Source: Linnemannia hyalina (taxonomy: Eukaryota; Mortierellomycota; Mortierellomycetes; Mortierellales; Mortierellaceae). From it: a stretch of DNA of 40,462 nucleotides. The notes under the pieces were generated by a model, which had not been told where the DNA came from, did no database searches, and saw only the letters and a program-made list of their open reading frames with translations. The position numbers and the translations under genes were made by a program. The stretch is from the NCBI GenBank assembly GCA_019671135.1, contig JAHRHY010000043.1, positions 1-40,462 of the forward strand, in the 5' to 3' direction. This document shows positions 10,892 to 19,769 of this stretch, piece by piece. How positions within the stretch are numbered: position 1 is the first letter of the stretch; each line of letters starts with the position of its first letter.

Positions 10892-12509
10892 AAGTGCTCA
10901 ACAAAACTGATCAACCAAAATGCGTTTTTGACTTTTTTTTTGCATGGCTCATTCATCTTCTTTGTAATCAACTTCAGAATCTCTCTCAAACATTCTTATA
11001 CGACTTGTGCATGGTTTACACCTGTTCTTGACCCATTCTGGGAATGACGTCATCATAAAAAATTTATTGCATTCTGCTTAGTTGGTTGATCAGTTTTGTT
11101 ATAATAAGACGATCACCAAGATCATCCTCTCTTTCATCTATTTTCCTCCAACCTACTTCCTTCATCATCTTTATTTTCCTTCAGTCCTCCCTCCACCAAA
11201 CACAATGCCACCAAAAGGAAACAATCCTAAAGGAAAAAACACGCCAACTCCACCAACAAAAGTCATTGACGCAACTCAACTGCTAATCCTGGGTCAATCC
11301 GTCAGGCAAGTGGCGACATCACTCGGGATCTCGATCGGATCTGTAATCAACATCAGGAACAAGAACAAAGAGAATATTCCACCATCAACAGGAGGTAGAC
11401 CAAACAAGATCTCCCCTAGGACAAAGGAGGTTCTCGTTCGCCTATTTAAGACGGGCCAGATGAATACACCCCTCGATGGCCAACGGTTCATTCAAGAGAC
11501 GGATGGAGTGCAGATCCATGCTCAGACGGTGTGGCGCCATCTGCGAGAGGAAGGAGTCAGAGCCTACGTCCAACAAAAGAGGCCAGATCTCAAACCGAAT
11601 CATGTGCGGGATCGACTTGCATTCGCCCAAGAGCACATCCACGGGACGGTAGATGACTGGAAACGTGTGATGTTCTCCGATGAGAGCATCATCAGTCGCG
11701 TCGGGTCCTTCGGCAGGAAGTACTACTACAGCGATTGCGAGCACAAGCGTCTGTTGCCTAATCAGGTCCGTCCAACTCCACAAGCGGCAGGAGGAAAAAT
11801 GATGATCTGGGGATGCATTACTTTTTTCGGCCCAGGAGACCTTTGTCGAATCCATGGCACACTTAATTCAGATCTCTACCTCAACACTCTCAACGATTAT
11901 GTTGTCGCCTCCTTCGAGTACTATGACATGGATCCGGCAACATCCATTTTCCAGCAGGACAACTCTCGAGTGCATACATCCAACAGAGTGCAGGAGTGGT
12001 TTGCCCAGCAGGAGTTCACTGTTCTAAGGTGGCCAGCCAACTCCCCGGACCTCAACATCATTGAGCACGTTTGGCGCTATATGAAACAACGACTTGCCAA
12101 CTATAGGCGGGTGCCACAAAGCTTGGACGAGTTGTGGGAGCGCGTACAGGATGTATGGACGACTTTACCTTTGCAGTTTCTTCAAAACTTGTATGAAAGC
12201 ATGCCTGAACGCATGAGGGCATTGCTTCAGAGCAAAGGTGGCCAAATAGACTATTGAAAGGCTGTAGTAGAACTGATGATCTTGTTCATTACGAATTTGT
12301 AACAAAACTGATCAACCAACTAAGCAGAATGCAATAAATTTTTTATGATGACGTCATTCCCAGAATGGGTCAAGAACAGGTATAAACCATGCACAAGTCG
12401 TATAAGAATGTTTGAGAGAGATTCTGAAGTTGATTACAAAGAAGATGAATGAGCCATGCAAAAAAAAAGTCAAAAACGCGTTTTGGTTGATCAGTTTTGT
12501 TGAGCACTT
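10892..12509 (+). mobile_element. Tc1/mariner transposon, 1618 bp, apparently complete
   Basis: It is flanked by TA (10890-10891 and 12510-12511). The terminal inverted repeats are about 210 bp (10892-11100 and 12302-12509), beginning 'AAGTGCTCAACAAAACTGAT'. Each repeat contains the core 'aaaactgatcaacca' twice, at its outer end and inverted at its inner edge. This recalls the paired transposase-binding sites of IR/DR-type Tc1 elements. The two flanks are of different origin (Ty3/Gypsy on the left, a TA-flanked repeat on the right). The element therefore sits at, or created, a junction. Confidence 0.93.
11205..12257 (+). CDS. Tc1/mariner transposase (DD34E), 350 aa
   Basis: It is predicted to cut and join the transposon ends in the nucleus. 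Residues 1-20 are basic and Pro-rich. Residues 20-50 form a helix-turn-helix ('SVRQVATSLGISIGSVINI'), followed by a GRP AT-hook-like 'GGRPNKISPR' near 63-72. The catalytic triad is D159 ('MFSDES'), D252 ('QQDNSRVHTS') and E287 ('LNIIEHVW') with 34 residues between the last two. That spacing and the length fit Tc1 enzymes. I chose the ATG at 11205 because the in-frame ATG at 11082 lies inside the terminal repeat and the region between is CT-rich leader. The frame is intact and no intron is needed. Mobility is plausible but not shown. Confidence 0.93.
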   Translation: MPPKGNNPKGKNTPTPPTKVIDATQLLILGQSVRQVATSLGISIGSVINIRNKNKENIPPSTGGRPNKISPRTKEVLVRLFKTGQMNTPLDGQRFIQETDGVQIHAQTVWRHLREEGVRAYVQQKRPDLKPNHVRDRLAFAQEHIHGTVDDWKRVMFSDESIISRVGSFGRKYYYSDCEHKRLLPNQVRPTPQAAGGKMMIWGCITFFGPGDLCRIHGTLNSDLYLNTLNDYVVASFEYYDMDPATSIFQQDNSRVHTSNRVQEWFAQQEFTVLRWPANSPDLNIIEHVWRYMKQRLANYRRVPQSLDELWERVQDVWTTLPLQFLQNLYESMPERMRALLQSKGGQIDY

Positions 12510-12511
12510 TA

Positions 12512-12667
12512 TTTCGACCCAAGACGATTCCCATTTAGATGTGTATTTTGTTTTACAGATTGGATTTGATATCCGCGACAAATATATTCCCCACGTTGAC
12601 CTACTATGTATCTCTTATTTTATAATCTACTCTTGATCTACTTTAATATTCCACTGCGTGGGTTGGG
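12512..12667. repeat. Copy of the 'S' repeat, cut by the Tc1 insertion
   Basis: Bases 12512-12533 are the tail of the TA-flanked repeat described next ('tttcgacccaagacgattcc'). Bases 12534-12667 are nearly identical to 17542-17675. The same order, tail-S-TA-repeat, recurs at 17266-17952. On the minus strand the segment carries the first half of a 68-aa open frame, which the Tc1 element interrupts after codons for 'WVEI'. Confidence 0.75.
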
Positions 12668-12669
12668 TA

Positions 12670-12993
12670 CTCCCTCGCCCAAAAAAAAGCGCTCCAACCT
12701 TTTTGTCCTCCCCGATTGGGAATCGTCTTGGGTCGAAATAGATAAATATGTTATGGAATACTAATGGAAGTTGCAAGAATTCGTAAAGGCAATTGTGGAA
12801 GGAGTTTTTAAAAAGATAACAAATACATCTATAAAGAGTACATATACAAAAGCAAAAGAATCCAAATGGACATAGTTATCTAGCAGTATTATAAGAGCAA
12901 AACGCAAGAAGAGAGTATCAACATAAACATATTTTACATATCGGTAATCAGGGAGGACAAAAGGGTTGGAAAGCTTTTTTTTGGGCGAGGGAG
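12670..12993. mobile_element. 324-bp TA-flanked MITE ('CTCCCTCGCCC' family)
   Basis: The ends are 'CTCCCTCGCCCAAAAAAAAG' and its inverse 'CTTTTTTTTGGGCGAGGGAG', with about 45 bp of inverted repeat including 'ccaacc...gtcctccc'. TA stands on both sides (12668-12669, 12994-12995), as for Tc1/mariner MITEs. The interior is shared with 17266-17541, 17678-17952 and 30787-30993. This is the only copy with both ends. It abuts element B exactly. Confidence 0.85.
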
Positions 12994-13121
12994 TACACCT
13001 GTTTTCTCGTCTTTTGTTAAGCCATGCCCACCATTTTTTAATATGACATATCTGGGGAATTCTAGGGAATAATTGACATAATTACGTGTGTATAATCCCT
13101 GCTTTTGCAGAAAACGACAAT

Positions 13122-14401
13122 ATGGAGACTGATACCATTGTAAACCCTACTCCAAAGAAACTTGCACGGCTGCTTGATAATCTGTTGGAGAACGAATGAG
13201 GATTTCTTGATGAACCGTGGCCAATGTGCCCAAAGGTCAAGACATTTCATCATTCAGAGTTGAAACCAATCGCAAGAATACAGGATATGAAAAAGGTGTT
13301 GATGAAGAGACTTGGAGCCATACCAGTGTTTTTCTTTCTATCTACCATCTGGAGTAAACACTATTTCCCTGGTCCATATAACGCACTTGAGAAAGGAATT
13401 GCATTTCTGTACTTTTTCGTCGCTGGAGAGACTATGGATTCCATGGCACAGTATATGCCAAAGTCCACATTCCATTTGATATTACAGCACATTCGGCCAG
13501 GTGGAACGTGCATTATTGAGAAGGAGATTACACGCTGTTTTGCATCTATGTTCTCTTCGCTGGAAATTCGTATTCGAACAGCCAATTGGAAAATCCCCCA
13601 ATGTTCAAGCATGTAACTCTCTACTTGGATGGTCATGACTCTCGAGCAACATATGGGGAAGATAAAGCAGCAATGTATTCTTATAAGTTAAAGAAATCGG
13701 GTTTGAGAACGCAAGTGGCCATCGATGCCAATGGAATGGTTCTCTTTGTATCCAAATCAGCGTCATGTCGTGATAACAACGATGGGAAAATGTTACAAGA
13801 GATGGGCATTGGTAAGAAGATCAACAACATGGACTGTATTGCTCTCGATGGAGGATATACACAATACATTGGCGATATTGTGGAAAAAGAAAAGTTGGAC
13901 GAGCGTAACTTCTGTTTTCCCATTCGTAAGAAACGACTACAGCAACTCCACGAAGAGGAATCCAACTTTAATGCTATGTTTGGTGGATTTCGATCTACGT
14001 CAGAGGCTGTCTTTGGTGATCTCATGAAAACATTCGCCAAGTTTAATAACAAGGAGATTGTAAGAGTTGGATCCAAAAAGGAGTTTAATCTTACATTCCG
14101 CCTTTGTCTTTTGTTGCTAAATATTCGCAACTTTGTTAAAGCAGTGGACATCGAAGAGCAGCCACATCATCGTGGATGGATGGAAGAAGGAGTAGATTAT
14201 CCACGAGAAAGGCAACTTGTCCCAGAGTTAACACAAACCATTACAGTACAAAACAAACTGGAAAACGGTCTTGAGTTACAAAGAATGCAAGAGAAATTTG
14301 TAGGAATAGATGTTGCTTCAGATGATGATGATGAACAAACGTCAAATAAGGATGATGACGAGGAAATGTCAAACCACGAAGACGATAATACCAGTCTATA
14401 A
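13122..14401 (+). pseudogene. IS5/Harbinger-like DDE transposase, copy B, with one stop and one frameshift
   Basis: It aligns with the intact copy A over its whole length. The ATG at 13122 starts 'METDTIVNPTPKKLARLLDN'. At 13197-13199 a TGA replaces the Trp codon of 'EDEWTFLD' in copy A. After 'RIRTANWK', at about 13590, one base is missing from 'ggaaaatccccc' and the frame changes. The second frame then gives 'VTLYLDGHDSR', 'CIALDGGYTQY' and 'GGFRSTSEAVFGDLM', the D, D and E blocks. The C-terminus is acidic ('DVASDDDDEQ'). Two independent lesions make it inactive, although its neighbour genes in element B are open. The transposase needed for movement would have to come from another copy. A T5A5 tract (14423-14432) separates it from the convergent Rep-like gene. 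Confidence 0.9.
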
Positions 14402-14422
14402 TTAACAAAAGTCTTTCCAAAG

Positions 14423-14432
14423 TTTTTAAAAA
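14423..14432. promoter_or_regulatory. T5A5 spacer motif between convergent genes of element B
   Basis: The tract 'TTTTTAAAAA' stands 22 bp after the transposase stop and about 90 bp after the Rep-like stop on the other strand. The same self-complementary tract recurs in almost every spacer of elements A, B, C and D (see findings). Placement between convergent ends suggests 3'-end formation in both directions; this is inference. Confidence 0.45.
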
Positions 14433-14519
14433 CCTCTCAAACGCGCTCGCACTTCATATCAAGTATATTATGTGAATTAACCACTCTAATCGCTCGAAAT
14501 GTCATGAACGGCACACCTT

Positions 14520-16139
14520 TCACACTACCAATTCTCTGTAGACCTTGAAGATGCTCCACACGCCATGGTCTCCAAATCTTTGCCAACGATTTCCTTCGCG
14601 CACCTTTATGCCACATGCTGTAATAAAATGCCAACGACGTTCAGAACGAAATTCTTTGAGACCGGCCGCCACAATGGTATACTCTTCATCAGGCTCTAAA
14701 ATTTGGTGGGCTGCAGTATACATCGAAACATGAATAGTTTTCAGATGTAATACATTTGTGTCTACTGTATCTTCATCATATTCGAAGATATCTGCAAGTG
14801 GGGCACTATACCTGTTATGAACACGCTTTGGCCAGGCAATAGAGATGTTGTCAACTTCCACAATTCCAACTTTGCTAAATTTACGAATGACATTAGGAGA
14901 TGCATCCCTTGAAGGAAACATTCCTTTTTGCGAGCCAGCAACTAGTGTAATGGCAGTACATCCAGGCTCGCGCTTAAATGTCCTTATTTCGCCCAAAATA
15001 ACTTTCTCTTTCCCATTTACCTCTTTTACATGTCCTTCCACAAAGTATATAGGTCTATCGTTAAAGGAATAGTTAGCCAGCAAAAGTGTAATAAGCTCGG
15101 GGTTCTTAAAGTTTTGCCACATATATCCATACTTCTTAGAGGTTACCGAATTCCACCAGTGACAATAAGCAAACAGTTTCTCATGTGGAAAATGTACAGC
15201 CACCATCGAGGTAATGCATTTTGCACGTTCCTCCCACTGCATCTCAAAGGAACATTTAAATGTTTTACATTTCTTCAAGAGATTCTTTGTCTTGTCCATT
15301 TCGTCTTGATATGACTGAAGAGATCTCAAAGATGAACCTTCAAACGTCAGCTCGATACGACTATAACCATGCTTTTTATATTTTTTAACTCGTCGTCCAA
15401 ATGCTGTTTCTTTCTCCACCAAATCCTCCAAACGTGAACCAAGGCTCTTTCGCACCTCGGCACTTTCCAAAATCTGAACAAATTTGTTATACACCTTATA
15501 TCGGATATTCTTTCTATCATCTTCTAAACTTCTCCATGAAATGCAATGATGTCCAACTCTTCCTAAATCATCTACAATTTCCGTATTATTACCTTCTTTT
15601 AGTAATTTCTCTACATAAAACCGTGTGGTAATACGCGTACAATCATAGGCGAAGTCTATGTCATGTAAAGCAATGCCACTCTCGTTCAAGATAGGCAACA
15701 TGCCGTCCAAAATTGGCACAACAATCTTAGCTCGTGAAAAATCTAGAGAAACCTTAATGGTAATAAAGCCATGCTGGTATTCCTTTCCAACAAACAGCCT
15801 TCTATGGCGTTTGACCATGCGTGCAGAAAAATAGTTGTCATCCATTTTAACAGCCCTAGCATCCAAAAACTTTACGGATTCCACATCTAAATCCATGTCG
15901 TTAAATGCATCGCGCAGTTCCGCAATGTACTTTCCAATTGCCGTACCTTTAGTGGAATTGTCAGCAAAATTATATATACCCCAAAAGATGATGGAATCGC
16001 AGAAGAGCTTCGAAAACTTAGTAAACCCTTTTCTCTCTATACTTCCAGGTGGAGCAGACTTTAGGCTACCCACATTTGACAGCAAGTGGGAAACTTCGTT
16101 GAAAGCTGTATTTACAATAGATTCTTTTGTTAGCGACAT
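14520..16139 (-). CDS. Rep/RstA-like protein of element B, 539 aa
   Basis: It is homologous over its length to the 550-aa protein of element A. The start at 16139 ('MSLTKESIVNTAFNEVSHLL') aligns with the start of that protein. Conserved blocks, in order, are 'LHDIDFAYDC', 'IRYKVYNKFVQILESAEVR', 'GYSRIELTFEGSS', 'FAYCHWWNSVT', 'LLANYSFNDRPIYFVE' and 'GCTAITLVAG'. The series D-x-D-x-A-x-D, then K-V-Y-N-K, then R-x-E-L-T, is what one sees in Rep_trans/RstA-type plasmid and phage replication initiators. I therefore suspect a DNA-binding or nicking initiator. I do not recognise the second half. There are no introns and the frame is intact although the neighbouring transposase is dead. The 90-aa gene ends 47 bp upstream on the same strand, with a T4A5 tract between. 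The gene is certain, the function is not. Confidence 0.8.
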   Translation of the reverse strand: MSLTKESIVNTAFNEVSHLLSNVGSLKSAPPGSIERKGFTKFSKLFCDSIIFWGIYNFADNSTKGTAIGKYIAELRDAFNDMDLDVESVKFLDARAVKMDDNYFSARMVKRHRRLFVGKEYQHGFITIKVSLDFSRAKIVVPILDGMLPILNESGIALHDIDFAYDCTRITTRFYVEKLLKEGNNTEIVDDLGRVGHHCISWRSLEDDRKNIRYKVYNKFVQILESAEVRKSLGSRLEDLVEKETAFGRRVKKYKKHGYSRIELTFEGSSLRSLQSYQDEMDKTKNLLKKCKTFKCSFEMQWEERAKCITSMVAVHFPHEKLFAYCHWWNSVTSKKYGYMWQNFKNPELITLLLANYSFNDRPIYFVEGHVKEVNGKEKVILGEIRTFKREPGCTAITLVAGSQKGMFPSRDASPNVIRKFSKVGIVEVDNISIAWPKRVHNRYSAPLADIFEYDEDTVDTNVLHLKTIHVSMYTAAHQILEPDEEYTIVAAGLKEFRSERRWHFITACGIKVREGNRWQRFGDHGVWSIFKVYRELVV

Positions 16140-16185
16140 AATAAAAGGTATACTTAAGGTTTTAAAAAGTGTAAGATTTAGGTTG

Positions 16186-16458
16186 TCAGTTTCTTCTAAG
16201 CATGTATTCACCAGCATCCTTATTTGTAAGCAATCCCGCATTACGTATTTTCTCACGGATGAGTTGATAGGATGCCTCCAATAGTTTCTTTATGCCGTTT
16301 GTCCCAAATGTAGTGGCGTCTTGTGGAAAGAGATTACGATGATAGTCCAGAAATTCATCCAAATAGATAAACATACACAATTCCAGATTCTTTGCATAGA
16401 TAAAATCGGCAACAACTTCCCGCTGGCGCGATTTAGTTAAACGTGATGGCCTGGGCAT
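16186..16458 (-). CDS. Small protein of element B, 90 aa, upstream of the Rep-like gene
   Basis: I do not recognise this protein. It starts with a basic 'MPRPSRLTKSRQREVV', then reads 'FIYAKNLELCMFIYLDEFL' and 'GIKKLLEASYQLIREKIRNAG', so it is probably helical. The C-terminus is 'GEYMLRRN'. It stands in the same place as the 81-aa gene of element A, directly upstream of the Rep-like gene on the same strand and behind a T4A5 spacer. Sequence similarity between the two is weak (for example 'MFIYL' against 'MAMYL'). Conserved position suggests a helper of the Rep-like protein. It shares a 195-bp divergent promoter region with the zinc-finger gene. Confidence 0.6.
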   Translation of the reverse strand: MPRPSRLTKSRQREVVADFIYAKNLELCMFIYLDEFLDYHRNLFPQDATTFGTNGIKKLLEASYQLIREKIRNAGLLTNKDAGEYMLRRN

Positions 16459-16653
16459 AATAATTACGGAGTTAAGACTTTAAGATCCGTGTTCCATAAT
16501 GTACTGCTTTGTCAATTACTCCCTTGAATAGATACAACTTGACATCTATATTAGATATTGTTGTATATGGCCCTCAAACACAAACATTGAGAGAAATATT
16601 CCCGGGAAAAAACGTGGTATATCAAGTATCAAGAGATCACCATTCCGCCTAAT
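16459..16653. promoter_or_regulatory. Divergent promoter region of element B
   Basis: These 195 bp separate the starts of two genes that run apart. They are AT-rich with 'ctatattagatattg' near 16550 and a palindrome 'ttcccggga' at about 16599-16607. The related 'gggaataatt' or 'gggaattattccc' also stands near both ends of element B (about 13065 and 17092). It may be a shared binding site (inference). Confidence 0.4.
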
Positions 16654-17046
16654 ATGCCAAAAAGGATTTGCAACAGGTGTAACCAAAAGAAGCCTTCATA
16701 TGATTTCTACGATGATTCCAGAAATACATGTAAGGAATGCAAGATAAAGTCTTCCAAGGAGAGCTATCAGGCAAAAAAGAATGGTGGAAAGCATGTGAAA
16801 TCTGGGAGATGTAAGAAAGATGAGGATGTGCAACAATCCGATGATGATTTACAGTATGAGAATAAGAAGTTAAAGAAACGTGTCAGAAAATTAGAGAAAG
16901 AAATGGATAAGATGAACCAAATTATTTCCCAGCAGAAGAGGGAGATTTATATAATAAATGCCTTGATCAAAGGATTTGCCAGTGGTCTTATGGTAAATCA
17001 AGAGGAAGAATTAGATACAGCCAATGTTGTTGAGCTATCGGAATAA
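16654..17046 (+). CDS. Zinc-finger and coiled-coil protein of element B, 130 aa
   Basis: Residues 5-33 hold two CxxC pairs ('RICNRCNQ' and 'TCKECKIK') around 'YDFYDDSRN', a small zinc-ribbon-like module. A Lys-rich linker follows. Residues about 68-105 are a heptad-rich coiled coil ('KKLKKRVRKLEKEMDKMNQI'), and the end is acidic ('NQEEELDTANVVELSE'). Such a layout suggests a dimeric DNA- or RNA-binding protein. PIF/Harbinger transposons need a second DNA-binding protein for transposition, and this could fill that role, but it is not a Myb protein and the idea is inference. It has no homologue in element A within the window. A T4A4 tract follows the stop at 17049. Confidence 0.7.
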   Translation: MPKRICNRCNQKKPSYDFYDDSRNTCKECKIKSSKESYQAKKNGGKHVKSGRCKKDEDVQQSDDDLQYENKKLKKRVRKLEKEMDKMNQIISQQKREIYIINALIKGFASGLMVNQEEELDTANVVELSE

Positions 17047-17265
17047 ACTTTTAAAATGTGCAATATATATACCTTCCATAAGTAGTATTATGGGAATTAT
17101 TCCCAGGAAATTCATGTACTGTCAACCAAGCTGGTACCATTATCATCATGATGTATATGCATGAGATTCACCGGGGACACACGTATAAATGCTATATATG
17201 TTATATGAACGTAGGTGTTTTAAAATGGTGGGCATAGCTTAACAAAAGACGAGAAAATAGGTGTA

Positions 17266-17952
17266 CTCCCTCGCCCAAAAAAAAGCTTTCCAACCTTTTG
17301 TCCTCCTCGAAAACCGAGATGTAAAATATGTTTATGTTGATACTCTTTACCTACGTTTTGCTCTTATAATACTGCTAGATAACTATGTCCATTTGGATCC
17401 TTTTGCTTTTGTATATGTACTCTTTATAGATATATTTGTTATCTTTTTAAAAACTCCTTCCATAATTGTCTGTACAAATTCTTGCAACTTCCATTGGTAT
17501 TCCATAACATATTTACCTATTTCGACCCAAGACGATTCCCATTTAGATGTGTATTTTGTTTTACAGATTGGCTTTGATATCCGCGACAAATATATTCCCC
17601 ACGTTGACCTATTATGTATCTCTTATTTTATAATCTACTCTTGATCTACTTTAATATTCCACTGCGTGGGTTGGGTACTCCCTCGCCCAAAAAAAAGCTT
17701 TCCAACCTTTTGTCCTCCTCGAAAACCGAGATGTAAAATATGTTTATGTTGATACTCTTTACCTACGTTTTGCTCTTATAATACTGCTAGATAACTATGT
17801 CCATTTGGATCCTTTTGCTTTTGTATATGTACTCTTTATAGATATATTTGTTATCTTTTTAAAAACTCCTTCCATAATTGTCTGTACAAATTCTTGCAAC
17901 TTCCATTGGTATTCCATAACATATTTACCTATTTCGACCCAAGACGATTCCC
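17266..17952. repeat. Tandem 412-bp units: TA-flanked repeat plus segment S, then a second repeat
   Basis: The sequence 'CTCCCTCGCCC...' begins at 17266 and again at 17678, each after TA. The first runs into segment S at 17542 ('ttccca|tttagatg'). The second runs to 17952, where element A begins at the very same 'ttccca'. Segment S also stands at 12534-12667. Both units lack the second inverted end that the complete copy at 12670-12993 has. They may come from a longer parent element of which that copy is a deletion product. Confidence 0.75.
17383..17589 (-). CDS. Hypothetical 68-aa protein in the 412-bp unit
   Basis: The minus strand reads 'MSRISKPICKTKYTSKWESS', 'WVEIGKYVMEYQWKLQEFV', 'VFKKITNISIK' and ends 'KAKGSKWT'. 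The last 50 codons or so recur in the copies at 17795-17952 and 30787-30944, and with one stop in the copy at 12670-12993. This hints that they were once the end of a real protein. I recognise no domain. It could equally be chance openness in a repeat. Confidence 0.3.
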   Translation of the reverse strand: MSRISKPICKTKYTSKWESSWVEIGKYVMEYQWKLQEFVQTIMEGVFKKITNISIKSTYTKAKGSKWT

Positions 17953-18457
17953 ACTGGTGATGATGTAGTGGTAGTTTTAAAAAAAAGTTGGATCCCATTT
18001 TTTAAAAAAGTAGCATAGTGGCTTTAACAAACATTGGTTGTTGGAAAGAAAGGGTAGCTGATACGTTTTTAATGGCGTTATTGCTACACTTTCTCAACAA
18101 TATTCGACATTCGACATTTGACATTCGGCATTCGATTCGACAGCTGACAAACTGTAGTTATTACCACAGTTATGATATTTGATATGAACGCATTTTGGAT
18201 TACCTCGTGATTATTGTGATGTTTAATTTTAATACATTCTTGATAAACTCGTAAGTATTACAATGTTTAATGTTGACATACTTTAGGTAAGCCCACGATT
18301 TGCACGACGTTTAATATTATTACACTTTGGTTAACTTACAATTGTTATAGCATTTATTGTTATACAGATTGTAGGTAATTACGACAATGGTAAAAACAGA
18401 GATATCGCAATTAGACCATGTATTGTGGGTAGTTGTAGATATAACAATTATATCGTT

Positions 18458-19100
18458 TAAAATAGACGTTCTTAAAACACATCACATATTTTATAATGCA
18501 AATGGCTATTATATTACAACGTTTCTATTGCATTTTGTGTGATAACAAGATAGAAAAAATGTGTTGTTAATAGAGTAATTATATCGTTAAAAATAGACGT
18601 TTCTTAAAACACATCACATATTTCGTGATGCAAATGGGTATGAACATTGTAACATTTCTATCGCATTTTGTATGATAATAAGGTAGAGAAAATGTGTTGT
18701 TTAAAGAGCAATTATGTCGTTAAAAATAGACGTTTCTTAAAACACATCACATATTTCGTGATGCAAATGGGTATGAACATTGTAACATTTCTATCGCATT
18801 TTGTGTGATAACAAGACAGAAAAAAGAAGTTGTTAACAGAATAATTATGTCGTTTAAAATAGACGTTTCTTAAAACGTATCCCATATTTCGTGATGCAAA
18901 TGGGTATGAACATCGTGGCGTTTCTATCGCATTTTGTGTGATAATAAGGTAGAGAAAATGTGTTGTTAACAGAGTAATTATGTCGTTTAAAATGGACGTT
19001 TCTTAAAACGTATCACATATTTCGTGATGCAAATGGGTATGAACATTGTGACATTTCTATCGCATTTTGTGTGATAACAAGACAGAAAAAAGAAGTTGTA
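18458..19100. repeat. Iteron-like array, 5 units of about 131 bp (left arm)
   Basis: The units start near 18458, 18590, 18718, 18850 and 18982. Each contains 'tagacgtttcttaaaac', 'atttcgtgatgcaaatgg', 'tctatcgcattttgtgtgat' and 'gttgttaacagagtaatta'. The outermost unit is the most diverged. The right arm has 12 units in inverted orientation. The position between the ends and the genes, and the presence of a Rep-like gene, recall iteron arrays that bind initiators (inference). Confidence 0.88.
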
Positions 19101-19292
19101 TAAATAAAAGTTATGTAGACTTAGGAAATGTCTATAAAATATCGTTTGTATACTTTGGTGGTTGGGAGAAAATTGGTGGTTACAAAAAAGTGGTCGCAAA
19201 ACCGCCATGATGAAGTACTTTAACATCTGGTTGAGGGGCTTGCTCCCCTATCGTGTTTATCGTTAATAGTTTTAAAAAATCCAAAAGTGTGT

Positions 19293-19300
19293 TATATAAA
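19293..19300 (+). promoter_or_regulatory. TATA box in the left arm, with a degenerate second copy nearer the gene
   Basis: The sequence 'TTATATAAAG' lies in the last 30 bp of the left arm and points to the core. A related block about 130 bp farther on ('tctaaaagtgtattgtagta...ttcctaatggttta', 19414-19460) repeats the surrounding sequence and brings a weaker TATA-like 'tagtata' to about 40 bp before the ATG at 19469. The same block drives the transposase from the other arm. Confidence 0.5.
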
Positions 19301-19468
19301 GGAATTTTTGCTAATAGTTTACGTTTAAATTCTGTTGAAATAGATGATATATGCATTATATTTCTATCCAATCTATCATGGAATATGAGATAACTTCTTT
19401 TATAGTGCAACAAATCTAAAAGTGTATTGTAGTATAGGCATTCTTCCTAATGGTTTACTAGTTATGCA

Positions 19469-19714
19469 ATGCCAACACTTAAAGAAATTAAGCAAATAAT
19501 AGCCATTTATATACATGAGCATCATATGCATCCTACAATGGCAATGTACTTGAGAGCTGTTTTGTTACGTGGTAAGTCTCTGCAAGAACTTAATGGTATG
19601 TCAAAGGAAGAACTGTGGGGATTAGTAGACTTTTTTGCACCAGATTTACAAAAACATATGCATACAATTGGTGCATTATCATGGTCAGCATACCAAAAAT
19701 TTGCTTCAGAGTAA
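19469..19714 (+). CDS. Small protein of element A, 81 aa, upstream of the Rep-like gene
   Basis: I do not recognise this protein. It begins 'MPTLKEIKQIIAIYIHEHHM', continues 'AMYLRAVLLRGKSLQELNGM' and 'KEELWGLVDFFAPDLQK', and ends 'AYQKFASE'. It looks like a compact helical protein without membrane segment or cysteine motif. It lies 148 bp inside the left arm and 55 bp before the Rep-like ATG, with a T5A5 tract (19720-19729) between. Element B has a 90-aa protein in the same place, so an accessory role to the Rep-like protein is likely, but this rests on position only. I took the first ATG after the TATA-like block. Confidence 0.62.
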   Translation: MPTLKEIKQIIAIYIHEHHMHPTMAMYLRAVLLRGKSLQELNGMSKEELWGLVDFFAPDLQKHMHTIGALSWSAYQKFASE

Positions 19715-19769
19715 AGTGGTTTTTAAAAAGTTTGTAGTACATATCTCTGCAAACAGTAAGCTTTTCAAC

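Larger units (their letters stand above)
12996..17263. mobile_element. Element B: 4.27-kb four-gene DNA transposon with short inverted repeats
   Basis: The ends are inverted copies of about 43 bp: 'CACCTGTTTTCTCGTCTTTT' from 12996 and its complement running back from 17263. Both are followed outward by TA and a 'CTCCCTCGCCC' repeat. Inside the ends, diverged elements ('acgtgtgta', 'gggaataatt') recur on both sides. It holds four genes: a DDE transposase (plus, broken), a Rep-like protein (minus), a 90-aa protein (minus) and a zinc-finger/coiled-coil protein (plus). The first two converge and the last two diverge. The same Rep-DDE convergence is found in element A. Because both ends touch MITEs, the true outer limit could lie farther out. 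Confidence 0.72.
17953..19321. repeat. Left inverted arm of element A (1369 bp)
   Basis: Order from the end: a unique AT-rich block with T/A tracts (17975-18010), a 'cgacattcgacatttgacat' microrepeat near 18110, and about 300 bp of loose repeats with 'gtttaatatt' and 'acgac'. Then come five units of a 130-bp tandem repeat and a terminal promoter block with 'ttatataaag'. All parts have counterparts in reverse order in the right arm. Confidence 0.88.

Noticed and set aside
11082..11204. Longer N-terminus for the Tc1 transposase from the ATG at 11082
   Set aside because: It would start inside the inner edge of the terminal repeat and give a Ser/Phe/Leu-rich stretch from a CT-rich leader; family length fits the start at 11205.
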